A DNA stretch of 64,000 nucleotides from Ammonifex thiophilus (GCF_003368535.1 NZ_QSLN01000006.1:23297-87296), one strand, 5' to 3'. Counted from the stretch's first letter, positions 18,293 to 28,048 are shown. Notes: generated by a model from the sequence alone, not told the origin. Numbers and translations are program-made.

Positions 18293-20365
18293 CTAGGCCA
18301 CCGGAACGCAGGAAATATCGCCTACTTCTCGTACCAGACGCACAATCCAGGCCAGCAGGGCCAGGCGGTTGGCCCTTAGGGCCGGATTTTCGTCCATTAC
18401 CAGTACCCCGTCGAAGAAACGGGCTACCGGGTCATGGAGGCGGGCGAGCTTCTGAAGCACGGCGAAGTAGTCGCCCCGCTTGAGATCGGGCGCCACTTCT
18501 TCCTCCAAACCGGCCAAAGTGTCGTAAAGCTCCTGCTCCGCCGGATGGACGAAAAGTGAGGGATCGGGCTTTTCCTCCGGCAAATCCCTCCTGAGGAGGT
18601 TCACCGCCCGGAGGTAGGCGGTGTGCAGGAGGGGAAAGGCTGGATCTTGGCAAAAGGCGGCCAGGGCCTGTACTCTTTGGCAGGCACGGTTGAGGTCGTC
18701 AAAGCCGGTTGCCAACACCGCCTCTATGACCTCGGCCCTTATCTTCTCCCCCCAGAGTGCCCGCAGCCGCTGGGCGAAGAAATCCCGCAGGGAGCCGAGA
18801 ACCTCCTCTAGGCTCAGCCGCAACCTTCCCTGGTAAGCCTGGTAAGCCTTTTCCCACAGCCGGCTCAAAGAGAGGGATAGGGAAGCGGAGGTGATGATGT
18901 GGATGATGCCCAGAGCTTGCCGTCTCAGGGCGTAAGGGTCCTGCGAGCCGGTGGGGATAAGCCCCAGGCCGAAGCAGCCCACGAGGTTATCCACTTTGTC
19001 CGCCAGGCTGAGGATCCTCCCCGGTGTCGTCTGGGGCAGGGCGTCACCGGCGAAGCGGGGCAGATACTGCTCGTAGAGGGCCTCGGCCACGGCCGGGTCT
19101 TCCCCGGAGGCCAGAGCGTACTCGCGCCCCATGACCCCCTGGAGCTCCGGGAACTCATAGACCATGTGGGTCAGAAGGTCGGCCTTGGCCAAGTAGGCCG
19201 CGCGGGCTAGTATCCTTTGGGTGGCGTCGTCCACCCCCAGCTCGTTCCCCAGGTAAGCCACCAACTCCTGCAGGCGCAAGGTTTTGTCATAAAGCGTCCC
19301 CAAGTCTTCCAGGTAGACCACGCGCTTGAGCCCCTCTACCCGGTCGGCCAGGGGCCGGGCGAGATCCTCCCGGTAGAAGAAGGAGGCATCAGCCAAGCGC
19401 GCCTTGAGCACCCTCTCGTTACCCTTTCTTATGCCCTCGGTGTGCGCCGGAGAACTGGAATGAACTGCCAAAAAGCGGGGCAGTAATTTCCCCTCCTTGT
19501 CCCGCAGGGGGAAGTAGCGCTGGTGCTCTTTCATGGTGGTCACCAGTACCGCCTCCGGGAGTTTCAAAAACTCGGGAGAGAAGGAGCCGCAAAAGGCGGT
19601 GGCGTACTCCACCAGATTGGCTACTTCCTCCAGGAGCTCCGGATCGGCTTCTACCTTCCCCCCTTCTTGAGCCGCCAGTTCCTCAAGCTGAGAAAGGATA
19701 AGTTGTTTGCGCTCCTCCGGGTCCACCACCACGAAGTTTTCCGCCATGAGGCGAAAGTAAGCTTCAGGCGAAGACACCGTTATGGGGGCTGAACTTAGGA
19801 AGCGGTGTCCCCGGGTGGTGTTGCCGGCCTTTAAGCCGTCGAGTTCGAAAGGTATCACTTCTTCGCCGTAAAGGGCCAGCAACCAGCGGATGGGGCGAAT
19901 GAAGGAGATCTTCTTATCTCCCCAGCGCATAGAGCGGGGAAAATTCAAGGAGGTTATGAGCCGGGGGCAGAGCTCCCGGAGGACCTCCGGCGTGGGACGC
20001 CCCTCTTCTTCCTTCACCGCGTAAACGTATTCCGTATCTCCCACCAGGCGCACCACCAGGTCCTCCACCCTCACCCCCTGGCTGCGGGCGAAGCCCAGGG
20101 CCGCTTTGGTGGGCTTACCCTCCTCGTCAAAGGCTACCCGGCGGGCAGGCCCCTTGACCTCTCGCACGAGCTTTTCCTGCCTTTCTGCTAGTCCCCGCAC
20201 CAGCAGTACCAGCCGCCGAGGAGTGCCAAAGGTTTTTGTCCCGTGGTGGGATAGCCGGGCTTCCCTCAAGAGCTCCTGGGCTGTGTTCTTCAGGTTCTCC
20301 AGGGCGGAACTGAGAAGGCGCGCCGGCATCTCCTCCGTTCCTATCTCCAGCAAAAAGTCGCGCAT
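18293..20365 (-). CDS. glyS: Glycine-tRNA ligase beta subunit
   Basis: Beta subunit of the bacterial alpha2beta2 glycyl-tRNA synthetase. It starts FLLEIGTEEMPARLL, contains the HD-like domain segment RAAYLAKADLLTHMVYEFPELQG and GIIPTGSQDPYALRRQALG-type motif (here LIPTGSQDPYALRRQA), and ends in an anticodon-binding DALR-like region with PVARFFDGVLVMDENPALR. I start it at the ATG at 20365, 8 nt after glyQ; the frame is open to 20536 but that part lies on glyQ. 690 aa is normal. Confidence 0.95.
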   Translation of the reverse strand: MRDFLLEIGTEEMPARLLSSALENLKNTAQELLREARLSHHGTKTFGTPRRLVLLVRGLAERQEKLVREVKGPARRVAFDEEGKPTKAALGFARSQGVRVEDLVVRLVGDTEYVYAVKEEEGRPTPEVLRELCPRLITSLNFPRSMRWGDKKISFIRPIRWLLALYGEEVIPFELDGLKAGNTTRGHRFLSSAPITVSSPEAYFRLMAENFVVVDPEERKQLILSQLEELAAQEGGKVEADPELLEEVANLVEYATAFCGSFSPEFLKLPEAVLVTTMKEHQRYFPLRDKEGKLLPRFLAVHSSSPAHTEGIRKGNERVLKARLADASFFYREDLARPLADRVEGLKRVVYLEDLGTLYDKTLRLQELVAYLGNELGVDDATQRILARAAYLAKADLLTHMVYEFPELQGVMGREYALASGEDPAVAEALYEQYLPRFAGDALPQTTPGRILSLADKVDNLVGCFGLGLIPTGSQDPYALRRQALGIIHIITSASLSLSLSRLWEKAYQAYQGRLRLSLEEVLGSLRDFFAQRLRALWGEKIRAEVIEAVLATGFDDLNRACQRVQALAAFCQDPAFPLLHTAYLRAVNLLRRDLPEEKPDPSLFVHPAEQELYDTLAGLEEEVAPDLKRGDYFAVLQKLARLHDPVARFFDGVLVMDENPALRANRLALLAWIVRLVREVGDISCVPVA

Positions 20366-20373
20366 ATGCCCAA

Positions 20374-21249
20374 TTACCTCCTCCGAGCTAGTAGCGGGTA
20401 GCCCATTTCTTCGCGCTGCTTGAGGTACTTCTGAGCGCAGGCGCGGGCCAAAGCGCGGATGCGAGCGATGAAGCTGGTACGCTCGGGCAGCTCTATGGCC
20501 CCCCGGGCCTCCAGCAGGTTGAAGGTGTGGGAGCACTTAAGCACATAGTCGTAGGCGGGCAGGACCAGCCCTACCTGCAGTATGCGCTCGGCCTCGCGAG
20601 CGTAGCTTTCGAAGAGAGAAAAGAGCATGGAGACGTCGGCCTCCTCGAAGTTGTAGCGGGAGTGCTCCACTTCCCCTTGGTGGTGAATATCCCCGTAAGT
20701 TATGCCGTCGGCCCAGACGATATCGAAAACACTGTCCACTCCTTGCAGGAACATGGCCAGTCGCTCCAGCCCGTAAGTTATCTCAGCGGCCACGGGGTAA
20801 AGGTCGAAGCCTCCGCACTGCTGAAAGTAAGTGAACTGGGTTATCTCCATGCCGTCGAGCCATACTTCCCAGCCCAGCCCCCAGGCCCCCAGCGTGGGAG
20901 CCTCCCAGTTGTCCTCTACCAGGCGGATGTCGTGCTGCAAGGGGTCAATACCTAAGGCCTTCAGGCTTTCCAGGTAGATCTCCACCACGTCTTCCGGTGA
21001 GGGCTTGAGGATAACCTGGTACTGGTAGTAGTACTGGAGGCGGTTGGGGTTTTCTCCGTAGCGGCCGTCGGCCGGTCGCCGGGAAGGCTCCACGTAAGCC
21101 ACCCGCCAGGGTTCCGGCCCCAGCACGCGGAAGAAGGTGGCCGGGTTCATGGTCCCCGCCCCCTTCTCTATGTCGTAGGGCTGCTGGATGATGCACCCTT
21201 GCTCGGCCCAGAAGTGATCCAGGGCCAAAATGAGTTCCTGAAAGTTCAC
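20374..21249 (-). CDS. glyQ: Glycine-tRNA ligase alpha subunit
   Basis: Catalytic subunit of bacterial glycyl-tRNA synthetase. It contains the family motifs [22 protein letters not shown], split here as class II motif 1, and the [20 protein letters not shown] region near the C-terminus. Length 291 aa. The start overlaps the recO stop by 4 nt (ATGA). No T-box leader is seen; the gene is inside an operon. Confidence 0.96.
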   Translation of the reverse strand: MNFQELILALDHFWAEQGCIIQQPYDIEKGAGTMNPATFFRVLGPEPWRVAYVEPSRRPADGRYGENPNRLQYYYQYQVILKPSPEDVVEIYLESLKALGIDPLQHDIRLVEDNWEAPTLGAWGLGWEVWLDGMEITQFTYFQQCGGFDLYPVAAEITYGLERLAMFLQGVDSVFDIVWADGITYGDIHHQGEVEHSRYNFEEADVSMLFSLFESYAREAERILQVGLVLPAYDYVLKCSHTFNLLEARGAIELPERTSFIARIRALARACAQKYLKQREEMGYPLLARRR

Positions 21250-22010
21250 TCTTCTTTCCCCCCGCTTAGTGATCCAAGGCTTTGCAGGTAGAGCAGTGAC
21301 CTGGGTCGATACCCCAGATGAAAGGTGACCAGAGAAGATAGGGCTTCCCTCGCTTCCGCCAGGGTGGCGGGAGAAGCCTTTAGAGTCAAGGTCTTGCTTA
21401 GGGGGAGCTCACTTAGAGCTCCGAGCAGCCTCGCGCTGCCCGGGGATATGGTACAGCCCACCGCCTTCCCGTTGGCGGCACAGGAGGGGCAGACCAAACC
21501 TCCAGGCAGGCTGAAATAAGTTTTGGCCCAGTCGGGAGAAAAAGGGCGGCGGCAAGAAGAGCAGGCCTTAAGCTCCGGCGTCAAGCCCATCAAGCGTAAA
21601 AGTTTGAGACTGAAAGCTTGAGCCAACAATTCCGGGTTCTGCCCCAGTTGACGCAGAGAAAGGACCAGGAAACGGTAAAGAGAGGGGTTAGGCTCCTCCG
21701 GCGGGGAAAAGCCCTCCACCAACTCGGCCAGGTAGCCAGCATAGCCCAGCAGCCGGGGGTGGCTCAGTTCTGGAAAGCGCTCCAGCAGTTCCACCTGATC
21801 CACCTGATAGTTGTCCCCCCGGCGCTTGAGAAAAAAACGAGCCCGGCAAAAGGGCAAGGTTGCCGCCCGCTTGCGGCTGCGAGGGCGTGCCCCCCCGAAA
21901 GCCGTAGCTGAAAGCTTGCCCCGCTCCAAGGAGAAAATAGTGAGAAGGCGATCGGCCTCGCGGATCGGACTCGCCCGCAAGACCACGCCTTCGGCGCAAG
22001 ACCACTGCAT
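21246..22010 (-). CDS. recO: DNA repair protein RecO
   Basis: RecFOR-pathway mediator. The OB-fold N-terminus reads [20 protein letters not shown], and the zinc site is formed by CSSCRRPF and CPSC in the middle of the protein. 254 aa, normal. The recO-glyQ-glyS order is conserved in many Firmicutes. Confidence 0.94.
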   Translation of the reverse strand: MQWSCAEGVVLRASPIREADRLLTIFSLERGKLSATAFGGARPRSRKRAATLPFCRARFFLKRRGDNYQVDQVELLERFPELSHPRLLGYAGYLAELVEGFSPPEEPNPSLYRFLVLSLRQLGQNPELLAQAFSLKLLRLMGLTPELKACSSCRRPFSPDWAKTYFSLPGGLVCPSCAANGKAVGCTISPGSARLLGALSELPLSKTLTLKASPATLAEAREALSSLVTFHLGYRPRSLLYLQSLGSLSGGKEE

Positions 22011-22041
22011 GTATTTCTCCCGGAAAAGAAAAGACTTACCG

Positions 22042-22548
22042 TTACTCCTGCGTTAACTTCGCCACCCAGGAGGCGAATTCCTTCTCCTTGCCCGCCCGCC
22101 AGCCCAGGCTTTTATACTTTATTCTCCCCTGCTTATCCACCCAGACGCTCAAAGGAATGCCCGTCACTCCGTAGGCGCTGCCTACCGTTCCCTGCGGGTC
22201 GAGCACCACCGGTACCTTCAAATTATACTCCTGCAGGAAGGAAGTCAAGACGGAAGGAGGTTCCGGAGCTACCAGAAAGATCTTTACTCCCTGGCCCTCC
22301 CAGGAGGAGAACTGATCCCGTAGGGCGATAAGCTCCTGCACACAGGCCGGGCAGTTGGGTGAGAAGAAGATGAGCAGGGTCACCTTCCCCCGGCAGTCGG
22401 CAGGAAAGTTGAGCTCCCCCCCTCCCAGCAGGGGTTGGCGGAAGGCGGGTGCCTCCTTGAAGCTCTCCTTCCCTTCGGGGCGAGCGAAGCAGCCGGCCAA
22501 TAACAAAAGGACTAGTAACCAAAGCAGGAAGCGACGCAAGGCTTTCAC
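22042..22548 (-). CDS. Thioredoxin-like (TlpA/ResA type) lipoprotein
   Basis: Extracytoplasmic thiol-disulfide protein. The N-terminus has two Arg then a hydrophobic run and the lipobox LLAGC, so it is probably membrane-tethered. The redoxin fold contains the active-site CPAC within FFSPNCPACVQEL and a cis-Pro region VTGIPLSVWVD. The GTG at 22548 overlaps the stop of the upstream Fe-S membrane gene (GTGA); the longer frame upstream lacks signal-peptide features. With the NapH-like and CD1871A-like genes it forms a small redox operon. Confidence 0.85.
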   Translation of the reverse strand: MKALRRFLLWLLVLLLLAGCFARPEGKESFKEAPAFRQPLLGGGELNFPADCRGKVTLLIFFSPNCPACVQELIALRDQFSSWEGQGVKIFLVAPEPPSVLTSFLQEYNLKVPVVLDPQGTVGSAYGVTGIPLSVWVDKQGRIKYKSLGWRAGKEKEFASWVAKLTQE

Positions 22549-23366
22549 CCCTTTCCCTTTTTGTTCAAGCCGAAGCGCAGGGCTCCGGCAGGGCAAACCT
22601 CAGTGCAGGAGAGGCAGCGGATGCAGGCCGGGGAGTTCACCTCGTCCGGCAGCTTAACCCCCATGGAGCAGACCTGGCGGCAGCTGTAGCAGCGGCGGCA
22701 AATCTCCGGGCAAAAGTGCATCCGCCAGAGGCTCACCCCGTTGAAAAGCCCGAGCCACGCTCCCAGAGGGCAGAGGGTGCGGCAGAAGACGCGGCTCACC
22801 CCGACTAAGACCAACAAGAAGATGGCGAGCAGGATAGCCATTTTCAGGAGGAAGACCCAACCCACCAGCGAGCGGAACTCCGACCGCCCCAGCACCAGGG
22901 GAAGGCCGGCGAAGAGCTCCCCAGCGGGGCAAAGGTACTTGCAGAAGTAAGGAGTGCCCGTAGGCGACCAGTAGGGTAAAAGAAAGGTGATGAGTAGGAC
23001 TACATAGGCGAGCAGGCGCAGGCGGGAAGGCCAAGGGATGAGTCGCCGCCTAGCCTTGGAGGATAAGAGATCCTGGCAGGCGCCGAAAGGGCAGAGCCAG
23101 CCGCAAAAGAAGCGTCCCAGAACCCCCCCTGCCATCAAGAGAATTCCCCCCACGAAAAAGGAAGGGGAGCGGGCAGCACCGAGGTAACCTTGCCAGGCCC
23201 CCAGGGGGCAGCCCAGAAAGGCACCCGGGCAGGAGCTGCAATTGAGTACGGGGAGACAGACCCCTTTGCTCTTCCCGGTGAAAAGGGTAAGCTTTACCCA
23301 TCCCGGCAAGTACCCGTTAAGGAGCAAAAGAGAGAGTACCTGCAGCCAACGCCGCCCTTTAGCCAA
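22545..23366 (-). CDS. NapH/CcoG-like polytopic 4Fe-4S protein
   Basis: Membrane protein with four to five hydrophobic segments, the conserved motifs CPFGACQDLL and CPLGAWLGLFN of the NapH family, and a C-terminal double ferredoxin module (CRRCYSCRQVC and CIRCLSCTEVC, each ending CP or CSMG). Such proteins move electrons from the quinone pool or cytosol to periplasmic thiol or metal centres. Its partner is probably the thioredoxin-like lipoprotein it overlaps; the exact acceptor is not known. Confidence 0.85.
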   Translation of the reverse strand: MAKGRRWLQVLSLLLLNGYLPGWVKLTLFTGKSKGVCLPVLNCSSCPGAFLGCPLGAWQGYLGAARSPSFFVGGILLMAGGVLGRFFCGWLCPFGACQDLLSSKARRRLIPWPSRLRLLAYVVLLITFLLPYWSPTGTPYFCKYLCPAGELFAGLPLVLGRSEFRSLVGWVFLLKMAILLAIFLLVLVGVSRVFCRTLCPLGAWLGLFNGVSLWRMHFCPEICRRCYSCRQVCSMGVKLPDEVNSPACIRCLSCTEVCPAGALRFGLNKKGKG

Positions 23367-23541
23367 GGCCCATGCACTCCAGGCAGAACCTTATCCCCTT
23401 GAGCCAAAGAAACTGGAACTCCCCCCGCAGAAGCCCCCAGACCACCAGGGCCAGGCCCAGAAAAAGGCTGAGCCGGCCGAGCCACCGCCGCATCACTTCC
23501 ACCCACCAGAAGCTCGCCACACTTTTACCAGAGCCTATCAT
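23359..23541 (-). CDS. CD1871A-family small membrane protein with CXXC motif
   Basis: A short protein with one transmembrane helix followed by WGLLRGEFQFLWLKGIRFC and ending ICLEC-like as CLECMGLG. The helix-RGE-CxxC-GLG arrangement matches the CD1871A family found beside NapH/TlpA genes in Clostridia. The start is either the ATG at 23541 or an internal one at 23493; the shorter form matches family length better. It overlaps the NapH-like start by 8 nt, so it is the first gene of this redox trio. Confidence 0.75.
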   Translation of the reverse strand: MIGSGKSVASFWWVEVMRRWLGRLSLFLGLALVVWGLLRGEFQFLWLKGIRFCLECMGLG

Positions 23542-23627
23542 ACTCCTGGGGGTAGATGCAACGAGTTGCTTTAAGTGAAAAAAGGAACTAGAATTAAGGT
23601 AAGTTCTCGAGCTAAGGAGTGAAAGAG

Positions 23628-24380
23628 ATGACCCAACCTAACGGCGAACGCCTTACCCTCATCAGCACTTTCCGCTTCGACTGCCGGCCGGGTCTTTCCT
23701 GCTTTACCCACTGCTGCCGGGACGTGAACATCGTTCTTACCCCCGGCGACGTCTTTCGGCTGAAGCGTCGGCTGGGCCTCCCCTCCTACGAGTTCCTGGA
23801 GAAGTACACCATAACCCTGATATCCCGGCTGTCCGGCCTGCCCGTGGTTCTTTTAAAAATGAGAGAAGACGCGGACAAGCAGTGCCCCTTCGTCACCCCC
23901 GAAGGGTGCGCTGTTTATGCCGACCGCCCTTGGGCCTGTCGCATGTATCCCTTAGACTACGATACCGACCTCGACTCCTACCGCATAATCGCTGACCCGT
24001 CCAAGTGCCGGGGGTTGCAGGAAGGAAAGGAATGGTACATCGAGGACTGGCTGGAAGAGCAAGGGGCGCTCAGGCCTTCCCCCATCGATCGCATGTACAA
24101 CGAGGCTACCAAGCGGCTGGAATTCCCCCGGGATCGCATAACCAACCCGGAGGTAGCCCGCATGTATTTCTTGGCCGCTTACGATCTGGACAACTTCCGC
24201 CGTTTCGTACTGGAAACCAGGTTCCTAAAGATCTTCGACATACCCGCCAACCTGGTGAAGAGAATAAAGACGGACGACATGGAGCTAGCCCGGCTGGCGG
24301 CTTTGTGGCTTAAGTTCGGCTTCTCGGACAAGAACGCTTTGCCTTTGCGCGACGAGATTTTCGACCAAAGTGTAAGGTGA
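23628..24380 (+). CDS. YkgJ-family metal-cluster (CxxCxxCC-type) protein
   Basis: Belongs to the zinc/iron-chelating YkgJ family. Cysteines are arranged as C-x5-C-x3-CC (DCRPGLSCFTHCCRDV), then CPF and CAVYADRPWACRMYPL, and a later DPSKCRG. The ATG at 23628 lies 8 nt after AAGGAG; an upstream GTG overlaps that site and is rejected. The C-terminal ~120 residues are helical and unassigned. It leads the plus-strand group with a ferredoxin and AOR, which suggests a role in electron transfer or cofactor handling, but no function is proven for the family. Confidence 0.82.
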   Translation: MTQPNGERLTLISTFRFDCRPGLSCFTHCCRDVNIVLTPGDVFRLKRRLGLPSYEFLEKYTITLISRLSGLPVVLLKMREDADKQCPFVTPEGCAVYADRPWACRMYPLDYDTDLDSYRIIADPSKCRGLQEGKEWYIEDWLEEQGALRPSPIDRMYNEATKRLEFPRDRITNPEVARMYFLAAYDLDNFRRFVLETRFLKIFDIPANLVKRIKTDDMELARLAALWLKFGFSDKNALPLRDEIFDQSVR

Positions 24381-24381
24381 T

Positions 24382-24834
24382 ATGGCGCGGGCGATCAGGG
24401 TAAAAGATCCCGACCGCTGCATAGGTTGCTACTCCTGCATGCTGGCCTGTGCCCGGTTGGTTCACCGCTCTCACTCCTTGACCAAGAGCGCCATCCGGGT
24501 GCAGACGCGGGGCGGCCTGCAGAGCAAATGGGGCATAGATGTCTGCCGAGCCTGCCCGGATGCTCCCTGCGCCGAGGCCTGTCCCACCGGCGCCCTCATC
24601 CCGCGCCCGGGTGGAGGGGTTAGCTTTAACCGGAACAAATGCTCCCGCTGTGGCAACTGTGCTAATGCCTGCGTGCTGCGGGTCATCCACTTTGACGAGG
24701 AAGGCTATCCCATCGTCTGCCTCTACTGTGGCCACTGCGCCCGCTTCTGCCCCCAGGAAGTAATCGTCTGGGAGGAGATCGCTCCTGATTCTGGAAGGTC
24801 CGGTGACCGTACTCAAGATAGACCTGGAGAGTAG
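24382..24834 (+). CDS. Multi-cluster ferredoxin paired with AOR
   Basis: A 150-residue protein with four Cys groups of 4Fe-4S ferredoxin type: CIGCYSCMLAC, CRACPDAPCAEACP, CSRCGNCANAC and CLYCGHCARFCP. This HycB/AOR-linked pattern carries electrons away from aldehyde ferredoxin oxidoreductases. The 3' end overlaps the GTG start of AOR by 32 nt, so the two are translationally linked and very probably form a complex. Confidence 0.9.
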   Translation: MARAIRVKDPDRCIGCYSCMLACARLVHRSHSLTKSAIRVQTRGGLQSKWGIDVCRACPDAPCAEACPTGALIPRPGGGVSFNRNKCSRCGNCANACVLRVIHFDEEGYPIVCLYCGHCARFCPQEVIVWEEIAPDSGRSGDRTQDRPGE

Positions 24835-26539
24835 CTCCTGGAGACTGGAAGAGCGGGAAGATTTGATCGCCTGGCTGGGAGGAGTGGGTATAGCCACCCA
24901 ACTTTTCCTGGAAGAGGCCGTCTGGGACAAACCTCCCTTGGCGCCAGAACAGCCGATCATTTTCGCTATCGGCCCCCTTTCCGGCGTTTACCCCTTGGCC
25001 ACCAAGGTAGTGGCCGTTTTCCGCTCCCCGCTCACCGAGGAGTGGGGGGAAAGCTATGCCGGAATGCGGGCGGCCATCGCCTTGCGCTTCGCCGGCTACA
25101 ACGCAGTGGTGATAAAGGGAAAAGCTCCGCGGCCTACCTACTTGGTGATCGACGAGAAGGGAGTGGCTTTCAGAGACGCTCGCGGAGTCTGGGGGCTTGA
25201 CACAGAGGAAACGGGGCGCCTGTTGCGGGAGTTCGAAGGGGGAAGGGGCAGACGCAGTATCTGGCGCATAGGCCCGGCGGGAGAAAATCTGGTGCCCCTG
25301 GCCGGGGTGAACGTGGATACTTACCGTCATTTCGGACGCCTGGGGTTGGGGGCCTTGTTGGGAAGCAAGAACCTCAAGGCCCTGGTGGTCCTGGGCAACC
25401 GCAGCTACCCCATAAAGAACCCCGCCGCTTACAACCGGATGTACGAGAAGATATACCGTGCCGTGGTGGGAACCCCTTTGCTCAGCAAGTACCACTACAT
25501 CGGCACGGCGGAAAATATTCTGACGCTCAACGCTCAGGGAAGCCTCCCCACCTTGAACCTCAGAGCTTCCCGCTTCGAGAAGGCGGAAGAGGTGAGCGGG
25601 GAGCGCTTCGGTAGGGAAAGCCTATTCCGCATTTTGGCCTGCGCCGGTTGTCCCCTGGGCTGCATCCACGTGGGGGTCTACCGCCGTCCCCACCCCAAGG
25701 GAGCAGGTTATATCTCTACCACCTTGGCCTACGACTACGAGCCCATCTACGCCCTCGGCCCCATGCTGGGGCTCGACGCAGTAGACAAGGTGTACGCCCT
25801 GTTGCGGGAAGTGGAGGCTTCGGGACTGGACGTGATCTCTACCGGAGTGGCGCTGGCCTGGGCCACCGAGGCTTTGGAGCGGGGGATTATAACCGAAAAG
25901 GAAACCCTGCTCCCTCTGCGCTTCGGCGCAGTAGAAGGCTACGTCCAAGCCGCACGGTACCTGGCTCAGCCCCCTAACGATTTTTACCGCGCCCTGGGCC
26001 GGGGGCTAAGGTACGCCACGCGGGTCTACGGGGGCGAGGACTTCGCCCTCATCCTGGGCGGGCACGAGATGGCGGGGTACCACACCGGCTACGCCTTCCT
26101 CCTGGGGCAGAGCGTAGGAGCACGCCACTCCCACCTATGCAACGCCGGCTATAGCTTCGACCAAACCCGCAAGGGCAACTACACCCCGGAAGAGCTGGTG
26201 CAATACCTCCTGGAGGAGGAAGCCTGGCGTAACGTGCTGAACTCGCTGGTAATCTGTCTTTTTGCCCGTAAGGTGTACACGCCTGAGACTACCGCCGAAG
26301 CACTTCGGGCTCTGGGCTGGGAGGCAGTTGATCCCCAGAAACTTTTAACCTTGGGAAGAAAAATTATGCGGCAGAAATGGGAAGCTAAAAAGCGCCTGGG
26401 TTATACGCCCGAAAACCTTCCCCTCCCGCCCAAGCGCTACTTCGAAACCCCGTCGGGACAGGGGTTGCTCAACCCCGAAACTTATTCCGCCCTGCTGAAG
26501 CTCTACCGGGAAAGGCTAGCCTCGTGGCTCAACGTATGA
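24803..26539 (+). CDS. Aldehyde ferredoxin oxidoreductase (tungsten/molybdenum bis-pterin)
   Basis: Catalyses aldehyde + H2O to carboxylate with reduction of ferredoxin, or the reverse. AOR features: the pterin-binding N-terminal domain with WLGGVGIATQLFLEE, SIWRIGPAGENLVPLAGVNVD, the cluster segment CAGCPLGCIH, and a C-terminal domain with a further Cys (NSLVICLFARK) in the expected place. 578 aa is close to the ~600 of the family. GTG start. Terminal overlap of 11 nt with the convergent nfo gene. The substrate is not deducible. Confidence 0.9.
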   Translation: MTVLKIDLESSSWRLEEREDLIAWLGGVGIATQLFLEEAVWDKPPLAPEQPIIFAIGPLSGVYPLATKVVAVFRSPLTEEWGESYAGMRAAIALRFAGYNAVVIKGKAPRPTYLVIDEKGVAFRDARGVWGLDTEETGRLLREFEGGRGRRSIWRIGPAGENLVPLAGVNVDTYRHFGRLGLGALLGSKNLKALVVLGNRSYPIKNPAAYNRMYEKIYRAVVGTPLLSKYHYIGTAENILTLNAQGSLPTLNLRASRFEKAEEVSGERFGRESLFRILACAGCPLGCIHVGVYRRPHPKGAGYISTTLAYDYEPIYALGPMLGLDAVDKVYALLREVEASGLDVISTGVALAWATEALERGIITEKETLLPLRFGAVEGYVQAARYLAQPPNDFYRALGRGLRYATRVYGGEDFALILGGHEMAGYHTGYAFLLGQSVGARHSHLCNAGYSFDQTRKGNYTPEELVQYLLEEEAWRNVLNSLVICLFARKVYTPETTAEALRALGWEAVDPQKLLTLGRKIMRQKWEAKKRLGYTPENLPLPPKRYFETPSGQGLLNPETYSALLKLYRERLASWLNV

Positions 26540-27386
26540 GGCTACGCAAGGTATTGAGGTTCATGACGTCTTCTTTTAGATCCGGCCCTTTAGGCGTTTC
26601 CAGCACCATGGGAAGACGCTGAAAACGGGGATCATTCAGCAGAAGGCGGAAAGCTTCTAAGCCTATCTCCCCTTTGCCTATGTGTTCGTGGCGGTCCAAG
26701 CGGCTGCCCAGAGTTCCCCGTGAGTCGTTGAGATGCACCGCCTCAAGCCGATTCAGCCCTATGACCCGCTCGAATTCCTCCCAGGTGGCGGCGAAGGCTT
26801 CCGGAGTGCGCAGATCGTAGCCAGCGGCAAAGGCGTGGCAAGTGTCAAAACAGACGCCCAGCCGCTGGGGATGGCGGCTTTCTCCTATGAGCCAGGCCAG
26901 GTGCTCGAAGCGGTAGCCGAGCTGACTCCCCTGGCCGGCGGTAGTCTCCAGCAAGATCTTAACCTGGGTATGAGCGGTGCGCTCCAGCACCTCATCTAGC
27001 CCCCGCGCTATGCGCTTCAGCCCCTCGGCCTCCCCCTCCCCCATGTGCGCGCCCGGATGAACCACGATGAAGGGAAGACCTAATAAGTGGCAACGCTCGA
27101 TTTCTCCCACGAAGCTCTCTATCGACTTGCGCCAGAGCTCTTCCCGAGGAGAACCCAGGTTTATAAGGTAGGAGGTGTGAGCGAAGACCGGCCTTACTCC
27201 CGTCTCTTCCTGAGCCTGGCGGAAGCGCTCCACCTCCGCCTCCGAAAGGGGGCGGGCATACCACTGGTTGGTGTTTTTGGTGAATATCTGAATGGTCTCG
27301 CACCCTATGCTGTGTCCCCGCCAGACCGCCTTATCCACCCCGCCAGCTATGGACATGTGCGCCCCCAGTCGCGGCAAACACCTCAC
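26529..27386 (-). CDS. nfo: Endonuclease IV (AP endonuclease)
   Basis: Zn-dependent AP endonuclease of base-excision repair. Family signatures are RLGAHMSIAGGVD, VHPGAHMG, LLETTAGQG, GVCFDTCHAFAAGYDL and VHLNDSRGTLGSRLDRHEHIG, covering the three-metal site. The GTG at 27386 overlaps the HEAT gene stop (GTGA) and gives 285 aa, the normal size; the longer upstream frame is a shadow of the HEAT gene. Confidence 0.94.
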   Translation of the reverse strand: MRCLPRLGAHMSIAGGVDKAVWRGHSIGCETIQIFTKNTNQWYARPLSEAEVERFRQAQEETGVRPVFAHTSYLINLGSPREELWRKSIESFVGEIERCHLLGLPFIVVHPGAHMGEGEAEGLKRIARGLDEVLERTAHTQVKILLETTAGQGSQLGYRFEHLAWLIGESRHPQRLGVCFDTCHAFAAGYDLRTPEAFAATWEEFERVIGLNRLEAVHLNDSRGTLGSRLDRHEHIGKGEIGLEAFRLLLNDPRFQRLPMVLETPKGPDLKEDVMNLNTLRSLIR

Positions 27387-28048
27387 CCCTTTCCCAGCTT
27401 TTCCAAAGCCTCTGCGGCCATCTCCCCCACCGTCTTCCGGTGGAAGCCACCCTTCCGGTAAAAGAAAAAGGAGGAGGCGTCCTCCCGCAGCCTCTCCAAC
27501 TCCGAGCGCGCCTCCTGCCACCTCAGGTTCCCTAGCGCCCAGGCCGCGCAACCGCGCGCTTCCGGCTCCTCTGCCGCCAGTAAGGAGAGCAAGTAAGGAG
27601 CCGCTTCCTCCACCAGTTCCCGGCGTTCTTCCGCAATCCTCCCTAGCGCCCAGGCCGCGCCGGCCGCCAAAAAAGGTTCGTCCAAGGGATTGAGCAGCAT
27701 GAGGGCGAAGTCCCGAAAAATTTCCGGAGCGCGGGCTACCGCCTCCCCCACCGCCGGAGCCAGGCAGCGCCCGGCGTTCCCCGATTCGTCGTTCAGGGCC
27801 CAGAAGAGCCGGCGCATGCGGTCGAGTGCGTACTCCCGATCCTTTTCAGCTACCTTGGCCAGCGCCCGTCCCAGCCCCTCTGCCGCCCGCCAGGCCAGCA
27901 GCGGATCGGGCAGATGCAGGGCGCGGAAAAGGGCGGCGATATGTGCCGGCTCCGCTTCCACCACCCGCAGCAAACCTTCCCAGTCGGCTCGAAGCAAAAG
28001 CTCCGCCACCCGCTCCTTTCGCCGCCGAAAATCCTCTTGCCCGTGCAC
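27383..28048 (-). CDS. HEAT-repeat protein (DVU0298-like)
   Basis: A 221-residue all-helical protein with at least three HEAT/PBS-like repeats of the form LLAWRAAEGLGRALA, LAAGAAWALGRIAEER and ARGCAAWALGNLRWQE. It resembles the DVU0298 family of anaerobes, whose role is unknown. No signal peptide. Coupled to nfo by a 4-nt overlap; the functional relation to DNA repair is only positional. Confidence 0.75.
   Translation of the reverse strand: MHGQEDFRRRKERVAELLLRADWEGLLRVVEAEPAHIAALFRALHLPDPLLAWRAAEGLGRALAKVAEKDREYALDRMRRLFWALNDESGNAGRCLAPAVGEAVARAPEIFRDFALMLLNPLDEPFLAAGAAWALGRIAEERRELVEEAAPYLLSLLAAEEPEARGCAAWALGNLRWQEARSELERLREDASSFFFYRKGGFHRKTVGEMAAEALEKLGKG

Noticed and set aside
20374..21300. 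A T-box leader for glyQS
   Set aside because: recO and glyQ overlap by 4 nt, so no room exists, and no T-box sequence was found.
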